From assembly GCA_039000515.1 (NCBI GenBank), contig JBCFYV010011164.1:32665021-32729020 (forward strand): a stretch of 64,000 bases of DNA, written 5' to 3'. Origin of the DNA: Timema cristinae (taxonomy: Eukaryota; Arthropoda; Insecta; Phasmatodea; Timematidae). Under the pieces are notes generated by a model. That model was not told where the DNA came from. It made no database searches and worked only from the letters and a program-made list of their open reading frames with translations. Numbering within the stretch: the first letter of the stretch is position 1; each line of letters opens with the position of its first letter. Of the stretch, positions 10,821 to 22,937 are shown piece by piece. Position numbers and translations under genes: made by a program.

Positions 10821-12530
10821 ATGCCACGTCTTCGTGGAATAGAAGGAAATATTGGTCGACGTACACAGAATTCACAAATAGTCCACACCTTTCGGTTAAA
10901 TCGAACGGCAGAAGATCAATTGACAGACAATGCAAATTTAAAAGTCCAGGTTGCAAACACACGTGCAAATGAAAGTCATCAGCAACGCAACGAATGCCTT
11001 CGAGCGAATGCATTGAGACAAAGACAGGCGCGTCAACGAGCCACTGACGCACACAGCACATGAACCACAGCGCCTGCAAGTACATCGCGCATTAACACGC
11101 GCATCACTTCTCCGTCTTGCGTTCGAATATGAGTCGGACATCGACTATTCGTCACATTCACAAATTGTCAGCCGCGCTATGGACAAAGAATGCCAATCTG
11201 CCATGCATTCAAATACAAAGGTAAATCAGCCGGTTTCTGCTGCGCGTCTGGAAAAGTTGTACTTCCACAATTGAATTCGCCGCCAGAAATATTGAAAACA
11301 TAATTGGCTGGAGCCACACCTCAATCAAAATTGTTTTTGCGTAAAATTCACAAATTCAATTCTTGCTTCCAAATGACATCATTTGGAACAACAAAAATCG
11401 TTCAGAATGAGGATGGTCGCAATTTTGAATCAACGTTTAAGATTCACGGCCAAGTATATCATCAAATAGGTTCTTTAATCTCAATTCCTGATGCCGATCC
11501 AAAATTCTTGCAAATCTACTTCATGGGCGATGAGGAGCAACAAATAAACGCACGCTGCCAGTACAACCACATCGAGCAGATGGAGGAGCGAGAAATTGTG
11601 ATGACTTTGGAACAAATTTTGCGAAATCACAACCAGTTGGTCCAGTTGTTTTATACCGTTTCAAACAGACTGCAAAACGACAACTACATGATCGTCAATA
11701 AAGCAGACAAAGTACAATTTGGAGAGCATGCGGGCTGATACAATTCACACACCGTTAATTAATTTGCAGTTGTTATGGTTGGCGACGCATATGAACGTCG
11801 AGATATACGGATCCAACACAGAGATAACACGGTTCACACAATTCAAGACAGTCATCGTTCTTACGACGCTTTGCAATATCCGTTGATATTTTGGGTAGGA
11901 GAAGATGGATATCATTTTAACATCAAACAAATATATCCAGTGACAGGTACAATCTACATATTATTTACTTTTTCTTTTTCTGTAAGATTAATTTCTTTTT
12001 GTCTTATTTATATTTTTACTTTTCTGGTGCAGAGACCAACAAGAAAGTGAGCGCGATGAACTTCTACGCATATCGGTTGATGATTCGTGCAAATGAAGAC
12101 AATAACATTCTCCGATGCCGCCAGCCGTTTCTCATCGTTGATATATATCCGAAAGTCGAAAGCGAGCGATTACGGTACATCAAGTATAATCAAGCGAAGC
12201 TGCGATCTGATGCGTACATTCATTTGCGTGATCCTATTGCCGGTAAAGTCGGTAACGTTGATGGAACCACTAATAGCAATGACATAGTTACCGCATATAT
12301 TCTTTCATCATCATATATTGGTAGTCCGCGTCATATGCAAGAATACATTCAAGATGCCATGACTTTTGTGCGCGCGTGCGGCCGACCAGATTTGTTCATT
12401 ACATTTACGTGAAATCCTAACTGAGATGAAATAAATATTTTGTTATTGCCAGGTCAAACAGCAATGCATCGCCATGATATCACTGCACGTGTCTTCAAAC
12501 AAAAATTAATATCGTTGATTAACTAGATTA
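10821..12530 (+). pseudogene. Helitron Rep-helicase N-terminal region, broken
   Basis: An ATG at 10821 opens a basic, Arg/Ala-rich N-terminus (TRANES, RQRQARQRA). After stops and shifts comes KLFLRKIHKFNSCFQMTSFG (11322-11400), then RSYDALQYPLIFWVGEDGYH around 11850-11916. Next are FYAYRLMIR, ESERLRYIKYNQAKLRSDAY and IHLRDPIAG, the core of the Helitron helicase-like N domain. The frame runs into TGA at 12410-12412 at the position of PDLFITFT-(C)NPN, then continues in frame as LLPGQTAMHRHDITARVFKQ. A normal Helitron protein exceeds 1,300 residues. Here only about the first third survives, with at least five stops. Confidence 0.88.
11947..12032 (+). other. Probable 86-nt intron inside the Helitron gene
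   Basis: Upstream coding ends ...YPVTG and downstream coding resumes ETNKKVS in another frame. Removing GT(11947)...AG(12032) restores one frame. The segment is T-rich, especially before GTGCAG, as expected for an acceptor. Removing 80 nt (11947-12026) instead would leave TGAETNKK, which I recall as the common form in relatives, so an 80-bp insertion is the alternative. Confidence 0.55.
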
Positions 12531-13370
12531 CACATCAATCTGTTCATTTATACACCTCAGGGATTATACAAAAAACATTGTTCATCAACTCGCATAAAGA
12601 TAAAAACAAAACTATCTTTATTGATTTTTCGGACCGTTTTTATAACATCACAACCTTAGGTATAAGAGGGGGTGAGGTTTATATGCAGCTGACTGTACGT
12701 ATCATCGAAATAGTATGTACTTCGTACAACAAGTATATACTATTTAGATGGTACTTTATATAGGTAAGTTGTTCTGCTTAAGCCCGTAAAGGTTCTAGGC
12801 CCAAAACAGTATATGTTTTGCACTATGAAAATAGAAACAATTAAAAATAATTTGACATTTGTCATATTTGAAGGTACATCAATAAAATAAAATTAGCTGT
12901 ACCCGGCATACAAATTTGTAAGCAAGCTCGCAATTTTTTTCGATACAGCTGATATTTGTGGAGTTGTGGGCGAAATTCCAAAAATTGTAGGGATCACTAT
13001 TCCATATATTATTTTTAATAATGGATACCATGTATGTATAAGCGTCTAGCAGTTCCTATTCTAAGTAAAATTTATTAGTTTCAGAAACAGACAGACGGAA
13101 TGGGAAGCATTTCCATTACTGTGAAACAAAGTATTTGTAATGTACTATGGTCTCAATATAGTTGATTTTGAGGAAAGAAAAGATGTTTTATTTTGTATGT
13201 TGTCTGACAAACCCCTGAATTTTTAATATTTGTGTAACTCAATAATTGGAGTTCATTGTGAATTTGTAATTGTGATGATCACATAGTGTTTGTTCTATTA
13301 TCGAAATCAATTATGCCACCCAAACGAAAAGCCAACGTTCGGGCAGGACAACGTCTGTCGGGTCCACGTG

Positions 13371-13730
13371 TATATATATATATATATAAAAAAACTTAAA
13401 TTATGGTTTTGACTAGATCCTTAACTCTATTATTATTGTTAGAATTATTATAACTATTATTATATAAAATTAGTACAGTTATTTTTTTCAAACAGTGTAA
13501 CTATTTTTATTACGGTGATATTATTAACAACATGGTCTATGTTAACACAATAGGTCCTTTGTTTAAAAACTATATACTAATTTCCCTTCTAGTAATTAGA
13601 AAAGCATTCTCAGGATTTATTTCAACTAATACTCTATTATATATATATATAAAACTAATACTCTAATATATATATATATATATATATAACTAATATTCTA
13701 ATATACATATATATATATACGAATAAATAT
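13371..13730. repeat. TA-rich microsatellite tracts
   Basis: TA runs at ~13371-13387, 13640-13652, 13665-13688 and 13703-13718, with repeats of ACTAATA-TCTAATATA between them. No gene. Confidence 0.8.
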
Positions 13731-13803
13731 ATATAAGAGCAATAAAACCCGTTGTAAAAAAAATACAAAAGATTTTGGAATTGTCGTTCTTTTTTTAATG
13801 TCT

Positions 13804-14058
13804 TTATAAAACGTAAAAATACAAAATGTGGAAGCCTTTACAGGATGATAACTTCCTAGGGCAAGAAAAACGTACGATGTAAGCAAGTGGACCTCCGAAA
13901 ATGCCAATGGCTGCAGCAGAGGCCAGAGGGATAAATATGACGAGCTTTAGTTGGTAAAAATATCTCACCACTAGGATCACTTGTGTTCTGCCATACCAAA
14001 AAGTGACACTCTTATAGCCTAGAGGCAAACAGACGTGACTCAAGTTGGCCCGCCACAT
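13804..14058 (-). CDS. Hypothetical hydrophobic frame
   Basis: An 84-residue frame starting at an ATG at 14056-14058. It has two hydrophobic stretches: VILVVRYFYQ (residues ~27-36) and VIFIPLASAAAIGIFGGPLA (~40-59), the second long enough for a membrane segment. It is less AT-rich than its surroundings. Its first codons overlap a palindromic repeat unit (the GTGGCGGGCCAACTTGAG motif), so the start is doubtful. A donor-like GTGAGA follows TTCTGC-side codon VILV. I do not recognise the family. Confidence 0.2.
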   Translation of the reverse strand: MWRANLSHVCLPLGYKSVTFWYGRTQVILVVRYFYQLKLVIFIPLASAAAIGIFGGPLAYIVRFSCPRKLSSCKGFHILYFYVL

Positions 14059-14402
14059 TGCCGAATAAAAATCTTTTTTTGTCTAATCGTTTGTGCTCTA
14101 TTTGTGCTCAAATGTACCCGAACATGAACATTTGTGCTGTTAAACTGGCCAATTTAGAAAATATTTAATGTGGCGGGCCAACTTGAGCTCAAGCTAGCCC
14201 GCCACATATTGAAAAACACAACATAACAAAATTTATTTAAGTCAATCCATTGTGTTCCGTTTGTGCTCATATGTGCCGGAAAATGAATATTTGTGCTTTA
14301 AAATTAGAAAATCTAGAGAACATTTAATGTGGCGGGCTAACTTTAACCTTCCCTATATCATAAACTGTAGAAAAATATAGTTCAAGCTGCCCAGCCACAT
14401 TT
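14040..14402. mobile_element. Tandem palindromic MITE-like units
   Basis: The motif AGTTGGCCCGCCACAT and its complement ATGTGGCGGGCCAACT alternate: forward at ~14042, inverted at ~14168, forward at ~14195, inverted at ~14328, and a degenerate forward copy at ~14384. The interiors of the first two units match (TTTGTGCTC, ATGTGCC/GTACCCG, TGAACATTTGTGCT, TTTAGAAAATA). Two and a fraction units of ~150 bp sit end to end. Confidence 0.75.
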
Positions 14403-15132
14403 TTTAATATCAATGTAACAAAATTCTGTTGTCTTCTTTAATTTTTAATAAACTTCTACAAAGATATTATCAGAAAATAAAGAAATCAATTAAATAATAA
14501 AGGTCTCATTTTTGTATTTTAACGTAAAAAAGTTATTTTATTCTAAGAATAAGAGTATTAACAATTACTTTTAATGTTCATATAAGCTAAGGCTCAAGAG
14601 CATAGAGTTTGAGAAAACCTGGTTTAGATGATTTGCTAAAAATAAGATAATTTACCCAACTAAATGTGAGCGAAGCCGTGGGCAAACTCGAGTAAGTTAA
14701 TATGATTATAAAAAAAATGAATGATCGATTAATTAATTTAGCAAAATTAATAAACAAATATACTTAGAAAGACTGATAAAATATACTTTGGCACTTAATT
14801 CAAAATAAAACAAAATTATTAAAGTGGTTTGACCACTTGTATGTGCTAATTAATAAAAAACGGTACGGGTACAAAACGGTACAAAAATTAGTACAAAACC
14901 TTGGCAATGTAAAAAGTTCAACATACAAAAGTGGTACTACAGGTTAATGGAAGTGCTGCTATACCTTGGGAAGTAGTAAGTTGAGAAAAGACTATATATT
15001 TTGAAATGGTAGTATATACTATTTAACTAAACACTACACACCTCGCCATCTATTAGCATCACTACAAATCATAACGAATGTTCTTGGAGACAGCAAAACA
15101 TATTTTAATAAATGGTCTAAAAATTAACTTTA

Positions 15133-15335
15133 CAAAAAGTCATTTGGCCTAAAGTTGTTTGCTAAAAGGCATTTGGCCTAAAAGCATTTGGCCTAAAGTA
15201 TTTGCTAAAGGCATTTGGCCTAAAGTTATTTGGCCTAAGCATTTGCCTAAAAGGCATTTGGCCTAAAAGACTTTGCCTAAGTATTTGGCCTAAAGCATTT
15301 GGCCTAAAGGCATTGCCCTAAAGGCGTTTAGCCTA
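15133..15335. repeat. Second array of the TTTGGCCTAAAAGGCA minisatellite
   Basis: About a dozen units of the same ~16-bp repeat as 9.12-9.40 kb, more degenerate (GTATTTGCTAAAGG, GACTTTGCC). It ends immediately before a tRNA-like repeat. Confidence 0.9.
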
Positions 15336-15339
15336 CACT

Positions 15340-15450
15340 TGGCAATGATGGTACCCACTCATACAATATCCGTCGACCCCAGCTGGCTTTTGAACCCACG
15401 ATTATCGGGTTCTGAGGCGAGAGCTTTATCCCAAGACTTCTGAGGTTGAT
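15340..15450 (-). repeat. tRNA-like repeat fragment
   Basis: The minus strand reads GATAAAGCTCTCGCCTCAGA, then CGTGGGTTCAAAAGCCAGCT. This resembles an anticodon-loop side and a box B. A matching acceptor stem is absent, so it is not a working tRNA gene. Likely the head of another SINE. Confidence 0.45.
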
Positions 15451-17865
15451 TACATGCTATGTTCCAGACCGTTGTCGTAAAGCGAATTTCTTCGTAAAGT
15501 GAATCATTGTTCTTTTTCACTTGTCGATGTATGTACTGTATTACCATCGTCATATATGTGCATAGATGCATCATGTATCATGTCTGTAAACGAGAGTCGA
15601 ATAGGAAGCCATAAAGCAAGCAGCGTCATGTCGCTAAATCGCTGTATAAGCAAGGTAGTTGTCAGATACTCGGGGTAATGTCACAATTTAAACCACCGTA
15701 TGAGTGAAGCGTTGCAAAGTGAGGTATACCTCTATAATCTGCTTTAAAAAACAAATAACTACCAATATTAATATTGCTCGTCGTGAAACTAATATATTCA
15801 ATAATTTAACTTCCTCTTAAAATATAATTAAAATAAATATAAAATAAATAACTATTAATAAATGCTTTAGCAGGGACGGGTAGTAAGATACATTGCACGT
15901 GTAAGCACATAACATACATTTTAATGTACTGTCCTTGGATTGGATTTGAGTTGGAAGCCTCGGTAAAGGTTAAACTACCTTTTCAAATAATGAACAAAAA
16001 TAAAGAGAAACTAAATGAAATAGATTACCTTTTGACTTCTAATGTTTTTAAGCTCATTATTCAAAGCCATTGACATTAACTTTTTGGTTTATTTTCCAAG
16101 AATAAGGTAATCCATCTTAATTGAATCGGCCATGCCATGGAAGATGTCGAGGAGAAAGATTATTAATTGAGGTCATCTTTCCTCGCCTAAAAGTGGCAAC
16201 AATCGCTGGCTTTATACACATCGTTCCCTCCATCTCTAGCCCATTTGTTAAAAAAAGAAAAAAAAAAAGAGTCTCTTGATGGATAGTGTGAAACCACCGC
16301 AGACTCATTATTTACTTTGCATTTCAATGGAGTCGCGATCCGTCGCACTCAAAATTCCCTCAAGTACCTTTGGGTAATCGTCTCCATTCAAGTGTTCGTT
16401 AGACGTCGGCACAACCACTGGGTGATAGGGGGTCTGGAGAGGGGGGGGGAAGAGCGGGGTTTATTTGGGTACAAACTTTAACCGGACAGGTGATGAATAA
16501 TTTATCCGAGAGAAAAAGTTTTTAAATGGAAGTCGAGAAGAATACCAAAATAAAATAATGTTGTCGAGATAGGTATATAAACCTCATTTACGAACAAAAA
16601 GTAATTTAAAACATCGTGAAGAATTCATCTACATCATTTTATAAAGTTAAATTTTCTTATAACACATTGAAACTAAATGCTAAATAGTTAATGATTAAAA
16701 TTAAAAATCTTGAGATGGAAATGTGCTTTTGCTTAAGTTGATATAATTAGGAATGAAATATTTAAGAATTTAGTTAAGAAAATAAACTTTAGAGGCTATA
16801 TTATCTGAATAAATTGGCTGATCAGGTTTATTTCTAGGTTTATATTTATGGTGTTTATTAACCTGAAGTGAAAAATAAGAGGTAGGTTTGTTTTAACTTA
16901 AATTAGAATATCACTAATTAACAAACATAAAATAAATTTCGTTGAACTTATATAATGACAAATGGATCCCCATAATATATTCAATTGGTTTGCATTGCAA
17001 GGAAATTCAAACCAAGTTCCTCTTTTGATGTTATTTCACATCTTTAACAAGATTTTATATTTTTAGCACTATGTTTTTAGAATTTATATCTAACCAAAAT
17101 GTACATTATTGTTAACAAAATTTGGAATGTTTCGTTACTAGGTTGACTTAACAAGCACCGTTTAATTTTCACCAAATATATTTTTATATCAAGAAATACG
17201 AATAATTGTATCACACATCGTTTATTTTATACAACCAGAGTTCTGAAGGGGATGATTAAACTATTTACTGGTTTTGTTAACATAATTATTTCAAACAACT
17301 TCTGATTGTATATGTATCATTGCTATCTTGTGATGGTAAACCACTGCAGTGATCGGTATAAGAGCAGCCATGTAGGGAAATAATATTATAGAGGATAGAT
17401 TTTCGTCAGCTGGGAAATTACGTCATCAGCCAAGCGGCTAGTTTAAATTAAACGTGGATATGAACCTCTATTGTTTTAACATTTTATAACCATTATAAAA
17501 ATATATAGTATGGAGTGAAGTATTGAAATCATTTTCTTCAGTAATAATATAAGTTTTAATTGACACAAATAATTTGTATTTGTTTATATATTATATATTA
17601 TGTTTTGTACCGTTTTGAAATTATATTTACCTATTTCGATGTAACATATATTTAAATATTATCTTGCTAATAGGCGACCATAAAATTGTTTAAAATAATT
17701 CAAGAATATATGAGAGATCCATATTTTGGAATATAAATCTATTTGAACATATGAGGGTTGAAAAAAAGGAACAACTCAACAACACATATATAATTAAATA
17801 TTATTCTTTTAAATAACAAATAATGTGAGAATAAACCACATTAGGATTCTGGTTATCAGGAAGTG
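15451..17865. other. Unassigned AT-rich stretch
   Basis: No gene recognised. A short SINE-tail scrap (GACGGGTAGTAAGATAC) lies at 15876-15892. A slightly less AT-rich patch spans 16100-16460. Confidence 0.4.
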
Positions 17866-17889
17866 AGGCCTAGTCCCACCAAGAGATAG

Positions 17890-17924
<35 letters not shown>

Positions 17925-18115
17925 GCTGGATGTTTACGGGCAACATTTGTGGCATGTAATGTGGTTCCATTTGTAGCAACAGCAATCAAAATCGCTTTGA
18001 ATCTTCCAGCAAATTCTAGCTCTGCAGAAAGATCGTTAGTGCACTTTGGAGACTGAAAACCTGGTTGAAGATTTTGATGAAGTCTCAGAAAAATGTTACT
18101 ATTAAGTGTACACAA
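17890..18115 (-). CDS. Hypothetical fragment fused to a TA repeat
   Basis: The minus frame gives about 60 residues of ordinary composition (PGFQSPKCTNDLSAELEFAG, then RFKAILIAVATNGTTLHATN) before running into (TA)n at 17890-17921. It may be an eroded retroelement or host exon. No family was recognised and the first codon is arbitrary. Confidence 0.2.
17891..17921. repeat. (TA)n microsatellite
   Basis: Uninterrupted alternating TA of about 30 bp. Confidence 0.95.
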
Positions 18116-18389
18116 ATACAGGTTTAAAGAGCACGAAGAAAATAAAATTTCAAAAACCAGTTAATTGGACTGGTAATAAATATCTTTGCGTTGCAGCCTC
18201 AGAGAGAGGCCTTTTTATTTTCGACAAATTACATTTAAGAGAATGAGTATCTTAATTTGAAAGAAGTGCTGTGAATACTAGTGAGGGAATGGCACTGGAA
18301 CATAAACTTAGTTGAACGTTTAGAGAAGTTGTTGGGAGTAGATTATGTCAGATAACACTGATATGTTTTTTTGTTTGTATTGTGTATTT

Positions 18390-19325
18390 TAAAAACACTA
18401 TCTTTCACACACTTTCTCTAACATATTTTCTACTACACAATGTCTCTTTAAAACATTATTGCTCTCTCTCACACGTTCTCTTACGTTCACAATAATTCTC
18501 ACACACTCTCTCTGATACTTTCTCTATCCCAATCTATATTTATCACAATATCTCTCTCAAAATCTCTCTCACACACAATTTTTCTGAAACACACTCTCAG
18601 ATACCCTTTATCACATATTCTGTTTCTCTCACACAGTTTCTCTGACGCACTCTCTTTTTTCACGCGATCTATTTATACACACTCTTTTTTCAATATTCTC
18701 TTTCTCACACACACTCTTTCTCACATATTCTCTTTCTCACACGCACTCTTTATCCAATATCATCTCTTTCTCTCACACGCTTTATCTGACACACTCTTTT
18801 TTCACACGATCTTTTAATCACAGACTCTCTTTCTTACACACACACTTACTCATACACTTTATTTTACATACACTCTCTTTCTCACACACAATCTTTTTCA
18901 AACACTCCACTCACCTTCTATCACACACTCTCTACTATAAACACATTATTTCACACATATTCTATTTCATACAAACTCACTTTCACACAACCTCTTTCTC
19001 ACATTATTCTCTCTCTCTCTCTCACATAAACAATCACTCACAAACACTATTCAAACTATCTATTACACTCTCTCTGTCACTTTCTCTTTTACGCTCTTTC
19101 TTTCTAACACCTATCACACACTACTATCTCTTTGCGCTTCTTTCCCATTACACACACTTATTTCACTATCACTCACTAACACTCACTCGATTACACTCAC
19201 TCGCTCACTTTCACTCTTTCACACTCAATTTCTCCCACTCACACTATCGCACTCATTTTCTTTTACTAAAAATTGCAATCTCACACTCACTCTTATATTT
19301 TCTAAATCTCTCACTCTTTTAGCTC
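18390..19325. repeat. CTCTCACACA microsatellite, long irregular array
   Basis: About 930 bp of pyrimidine-rich units (TCTCTCACACAC, TTTCTCACAC, ACACTCTC). It is the counterpart of the array at 1.10-1.68 kb, since both are followed by the same unique sequence. Confidence 0.88.
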
Positions 19326-20145
19326 TATAAATCTTATAATTTGATAATCCCATCTCCAGTGATTGATATAACAAGAAATTGATCGATTTTGAAACAAATA
19401 ACACTTATTTTAAAGGTTAGGGGTTCAAGATGCTGGCAAAAGTAGTAGCCTAAAACTAAGGCTATATTTGAATACTCTACTTATGTGACGTCGCCTTAGC
19501 TCGTGCCCTTGATAACTGCATTGACACTCACGTGACCAAGTGTAGATCTGTCAGAGTAGTCACAAAGGATGCCTACGGAACCTTCTAGAGCTCTGCTCGA
19601 AGTCTTGGTAACCATGGATACGAAGGCTACCAGCCGTGCGCTGCTCTCACGTTGTCGGTTGCGGTGTTTGACTAGCAATTGTTTTAGTATTATCGTTTTG
19701 TCTGATAGAGCACCGACTTAGGTTTTCCGACATTTTAAATAAGGTATTTGCCGTTAGAATAATTTGATGCATTCTTGGCTATGAACAGCGCGAGAAATGT
19801 AGAATCATTAAGATTGTATCAAGCCTAAAACTTAAGGGTCCAACTAGGAAACCTTGGACTATTCAGATACAGCCCATAGCCCAATTTTCCTAGTGAATCT
19901 TCCATTTTTTTCCTTCTGTGTGGGAAGTGGTTCGTCTGTACTATTATGAATTGTTTACATGAAAATCTTGATGTGTACAATCGAAAGTTGATAAATACAA
20001 TCTTTCTCTTTTTAGTTTAAAGAAAATATAAGTTTTGATTCAAATTAAACATCAAAAGCAAAATTTATATGTAGAGTTGATAACGTTTGACGAATAAACT
20101 TTTAACTATAAAGTTGAGTGGGGTATTGTTGTTTTAGCGTTTGGC
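19326..20145 (+). repeat. Repeat family V, copy 2
   Basis: Homologous in order to 1.64-2.27 kb. About 400 bp (19.46-19.87 kb) between AGTAGCCTAAAACTAAG and CCCAATTTTCCTAGTGAA have no counterpart in copy 1, so this is an insertion here or a deletion there. The 400 bp are visibly less AT-rich. Confidence 0.6.
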
Positions 20146-20189
20146 TACAATTCTAGAAGAATCGACTAAGAAAAATTTATAAAACTTAC

Positions 20190-20428
20190 CCCATTTCAAC
20201 AGCCCTGCGTCTTGAACTACGAGTTGGGAAGAAAAAATAAACACTACCGAGCATAAGCACGCCGCAAGTAAAACTAGCCGCTGCTCTCAAGTTTCGATCG
20301 GCGACCACCAATGCGCACCACACAAACATGGACAATCTAAAGAGTTTAAGATGCGAAGAGATGTTGTTCTTCCAAGTTCTCGATGCGTCGGGATGTTTGG
20401 AGTATATTGTAGAGGTTTCTGTTGTCAT
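20190..20428 (-). CDS. Candidate first coding exon of an unidentified gene
   Basis: The minus strand has an ATG at 20426-20428 and 79 codons plus two bases open up to a consensus splice donor GGG|GTAAGT (intron begins at 20189). The TAA that ends the frame lies inside the donor. The protein starts [20 protein letters not shown], with a likely membrane segment [16 protein letters not shown] (residues ~53-68) followed by the basic TRSSRRR. This suits a signal-anchor. The segment is much less AT-rich than its flanks. No acceptor or second exon was identified, and the protein family is unknown. A poly-C run sits just upstream of the ATG. Confidence 0.35.
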
Positions 20429-20430
20429 GC

Positions 20431-20453
20431 ACGTTCCCCCCCCCCCCCCCCCT
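20431..20453. repeat. Poly-C run
   Basis: A homopolymer of C of about 18 bases after ACGTT. Similar runs occur near 5434, 44350, 48587 and 61590. Confidence 0.9.
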
Positions 20454-20619
20454 CTTGGTGATCCATATGTTTACCACCACCTTTTATCCCGTTCTCCAAT
20501 GTTATCTGGGGGTTTGTATATATATGTCCAGCAAGGCTATGTATGGCCACTCTTGCATTTAGCTTGGACGAAGGTATTGAAAGCTAAGGCTTCGGGATTG
20601 TTAAAATGTAAGATCTAAA

Positions 20620-22880
20620 TTCTTTTTCGACTTAATGTTTTTTTTTCCTGGTTATTAATTTTTATTCCCCTTTTAACTTTTCAAAATTCTCTTTCGGCTT
20701 CATTATATTAACTTTGTAACTAGGGACTTATGATATATATAGATTTTGATCAGTGTTAAACTTCGGGTCAATGAATTTGTATGGATCTCGATACTTTATT
20801 GAATTCGATAGTTAATTCATTTATGTGGATATCGATACTTTATTTATTTTTGAGATTATCGATTATTTTATAGATATATCTCTCGACCTAATTGTGAGAC
20901 TGAAGATATATTATTATTATGGTTATTATTGGTAGTTTTGGGACTAAGTTTTCTTTAACGAGGATTTTTGACAGTTTGAAAAAAGAAATCATAGACAAAT
21001 TTCACCTGTAGTTAAAATGCTTACTCCGGGGAATGCCTATTGGCCGTACGGTGGTACGATTGTGTTAGATCTTAGTGTATAATGGGAATATGTATGGAAG
21101 TATAAGGAATAATAAGCGAATTTTTGAGGGCTCATGTTGTAACTTATGAAGGTAGATATGAATTTCGTAATGGATATTTGTTTTGACAAAGATCACGTAC
21201 CTTTAAAAACTGGTTAGGTGCGGAAATAATTGATTTAGGTATTATTATACTCTTCTAATGTAACTGTTTTGAGTTAAAGCCGTATTTAACTGTGATATTG
21301 TTTTTTGCTTCAAGCATTCTAATTCACAATGAAAATCTTTTCACCAACTCTACGGCTATCTTAATAATTTTTAAGATCTCTATATATTGTTCAAACTTAT
21401 TAAAATGATAATGCTTATATTTATATATTTAATTATGATACTTTTAAACAAATATCAACAAATCTACTCCAAGTCTTTTTTCAATGCTAAAAATAGAAAT
21501 AATACCCTTAGATTTTGTGTGTTTTGGTATATCTTTAGTTTGGGTACATATTTATATATTTAATTTTCCTTGAGGGCAACCATCATTATATTATTCCCGC
21601 AACTGGTGTGAGCTGCGTGATCAGGGTTTTGAAGGTCAATCTCAGATATTCAAAAATTCAAAAACAAGAACTCCAGCCGCCAACTCCTATCGCCATTTTT
21701 TATTTGTGATTTGAACCTCCTATTATATTATGATGTTACTAAAGACGGTTCATTGTATATAGATATTTTCTTAATAAAAAGCTTAGAATATATTTCATTG
21801 CAATGATCTGCAACCATCTCTGTAATTATCCAATGGTACATTATAGTATCTAACATCAATAGGTGTAATAATCGTATAGTTATTTTTAAACTAACACAAG
21901 ATAAAAAAAATATACCCTAATTTTAAAATAAACAAATTAATACCTTTCACTGTTTGCTAATTATGTATATTGATTTATTTTTATTAGTTTATTAAACTAA
22001 AATGAGAAATAATAGAAAATATACTGGATATTTGAATTAAATAATTTAGTAGTGTAAACTAGAACTTTGGTTTAATATGTAAATATTTATTGGTGTACGC
22101 ATCGCATTGCATTTTCTAGTTTACAAATTGTAAAGTCCTTTGATGATCCTGTTTTCACTAGTAAATCTAAAAAGAGTTAAAAATATAAAATAAAATATAA
22201 TTACGGGACTATATGTTATAAAAAATTACAAACAGATTAATTAAAAACGGTTTGTAAAGTTAAATTTTGCCGTATAAATATTTGAAGAGTTAAACACGAT
22301 GAAGCAAAATACATATAATATGGTAGGAAAGTTAAAAAAGTCACTAGAGCTACCTTAATATACCCATGTCTTGTCCTGTGATATGCAGCTGCAATTATTG
22401 ATAGCTATGATCAATACCTAAATAATAGTACTAATAATACTGTAAAATATTTTCAATACTAACCGTCAAATAATATTTTTCTACTTTCTAAAATTTCCTC
22501 TCTAATACAATTCTACTACACCCTAGTTGTAGTGATATATCTGAACAACCCAATACTATTTGAACAACTGCTATTAGAGATTTAGGCTAAGTAAGCAACA
22601 AAGGGTAAGTAATTGTGTGGACAAGATCGTATTTATATTCAATTGGTAAACATCTAAACCAGGGAGGGCTCGTCAGAACATTATTTGATTTTAATTATTA
22701 TAAACCTATGTTAACAAAGTATTCGTTAAGCCTATAATAATTGTTTCGACTCTATTGGAGCAAAACATAGCTCAGTCTTCCACTACAAACTCTCATCTTA
22801 TCAACCACTACCAAATGACATTTTCAGATATTAATTCACACTATAACTCGTATCCTTTATCAAATTTTCCTGCTCTAAGA
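20620..22880. other. AT-rich, mostly unassigned
   Basis: The block 21735-21860 (AATAAAAAGCTTAGAATATA, CATCTCTGTAATTATCCAAT) resembles 2280-2400 of repeat V. This suggests that copy 2 of that repeat is split by ~1.6 kb of other DNA. Nothing else was recognised. Confidence 0.4.
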
Positions 22881-22904
22881 TATATAATATAATAATAAAT
22901 AATA

Positions 22905-22937
<33 letters not shown>

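Larger units (their letters stand above)
9923..13370 (+). mobile_element. Helitron, internally deleted and decayed
   Basis: A left end beginning TC after an A (9922-9924) is followed by ATATATAATTCTTCTGTACG and CTCCTCCTAAACGGCTGGAC, a terminal region typical of arthropod Helitrons. The right end near 13320-13370 has GCCACCCAAACGAAAAG and GGACAACGTCTGTCGGGTCC, which fits the Helitron 3' terminal region with a short hairpin; the final CTRR is mutated. Between them lie Rep/Helitron-like N-domain coding relics. The HUH nuclease and helicase regions are missing, so it cannot move by itself. Confidence 0.85.

Noticed and set aside
10720..11141. Minus-strand frames of 121 and 67 codons
   Set aside because: They are antisense to the recognisable Helitron N-terminal coding region.
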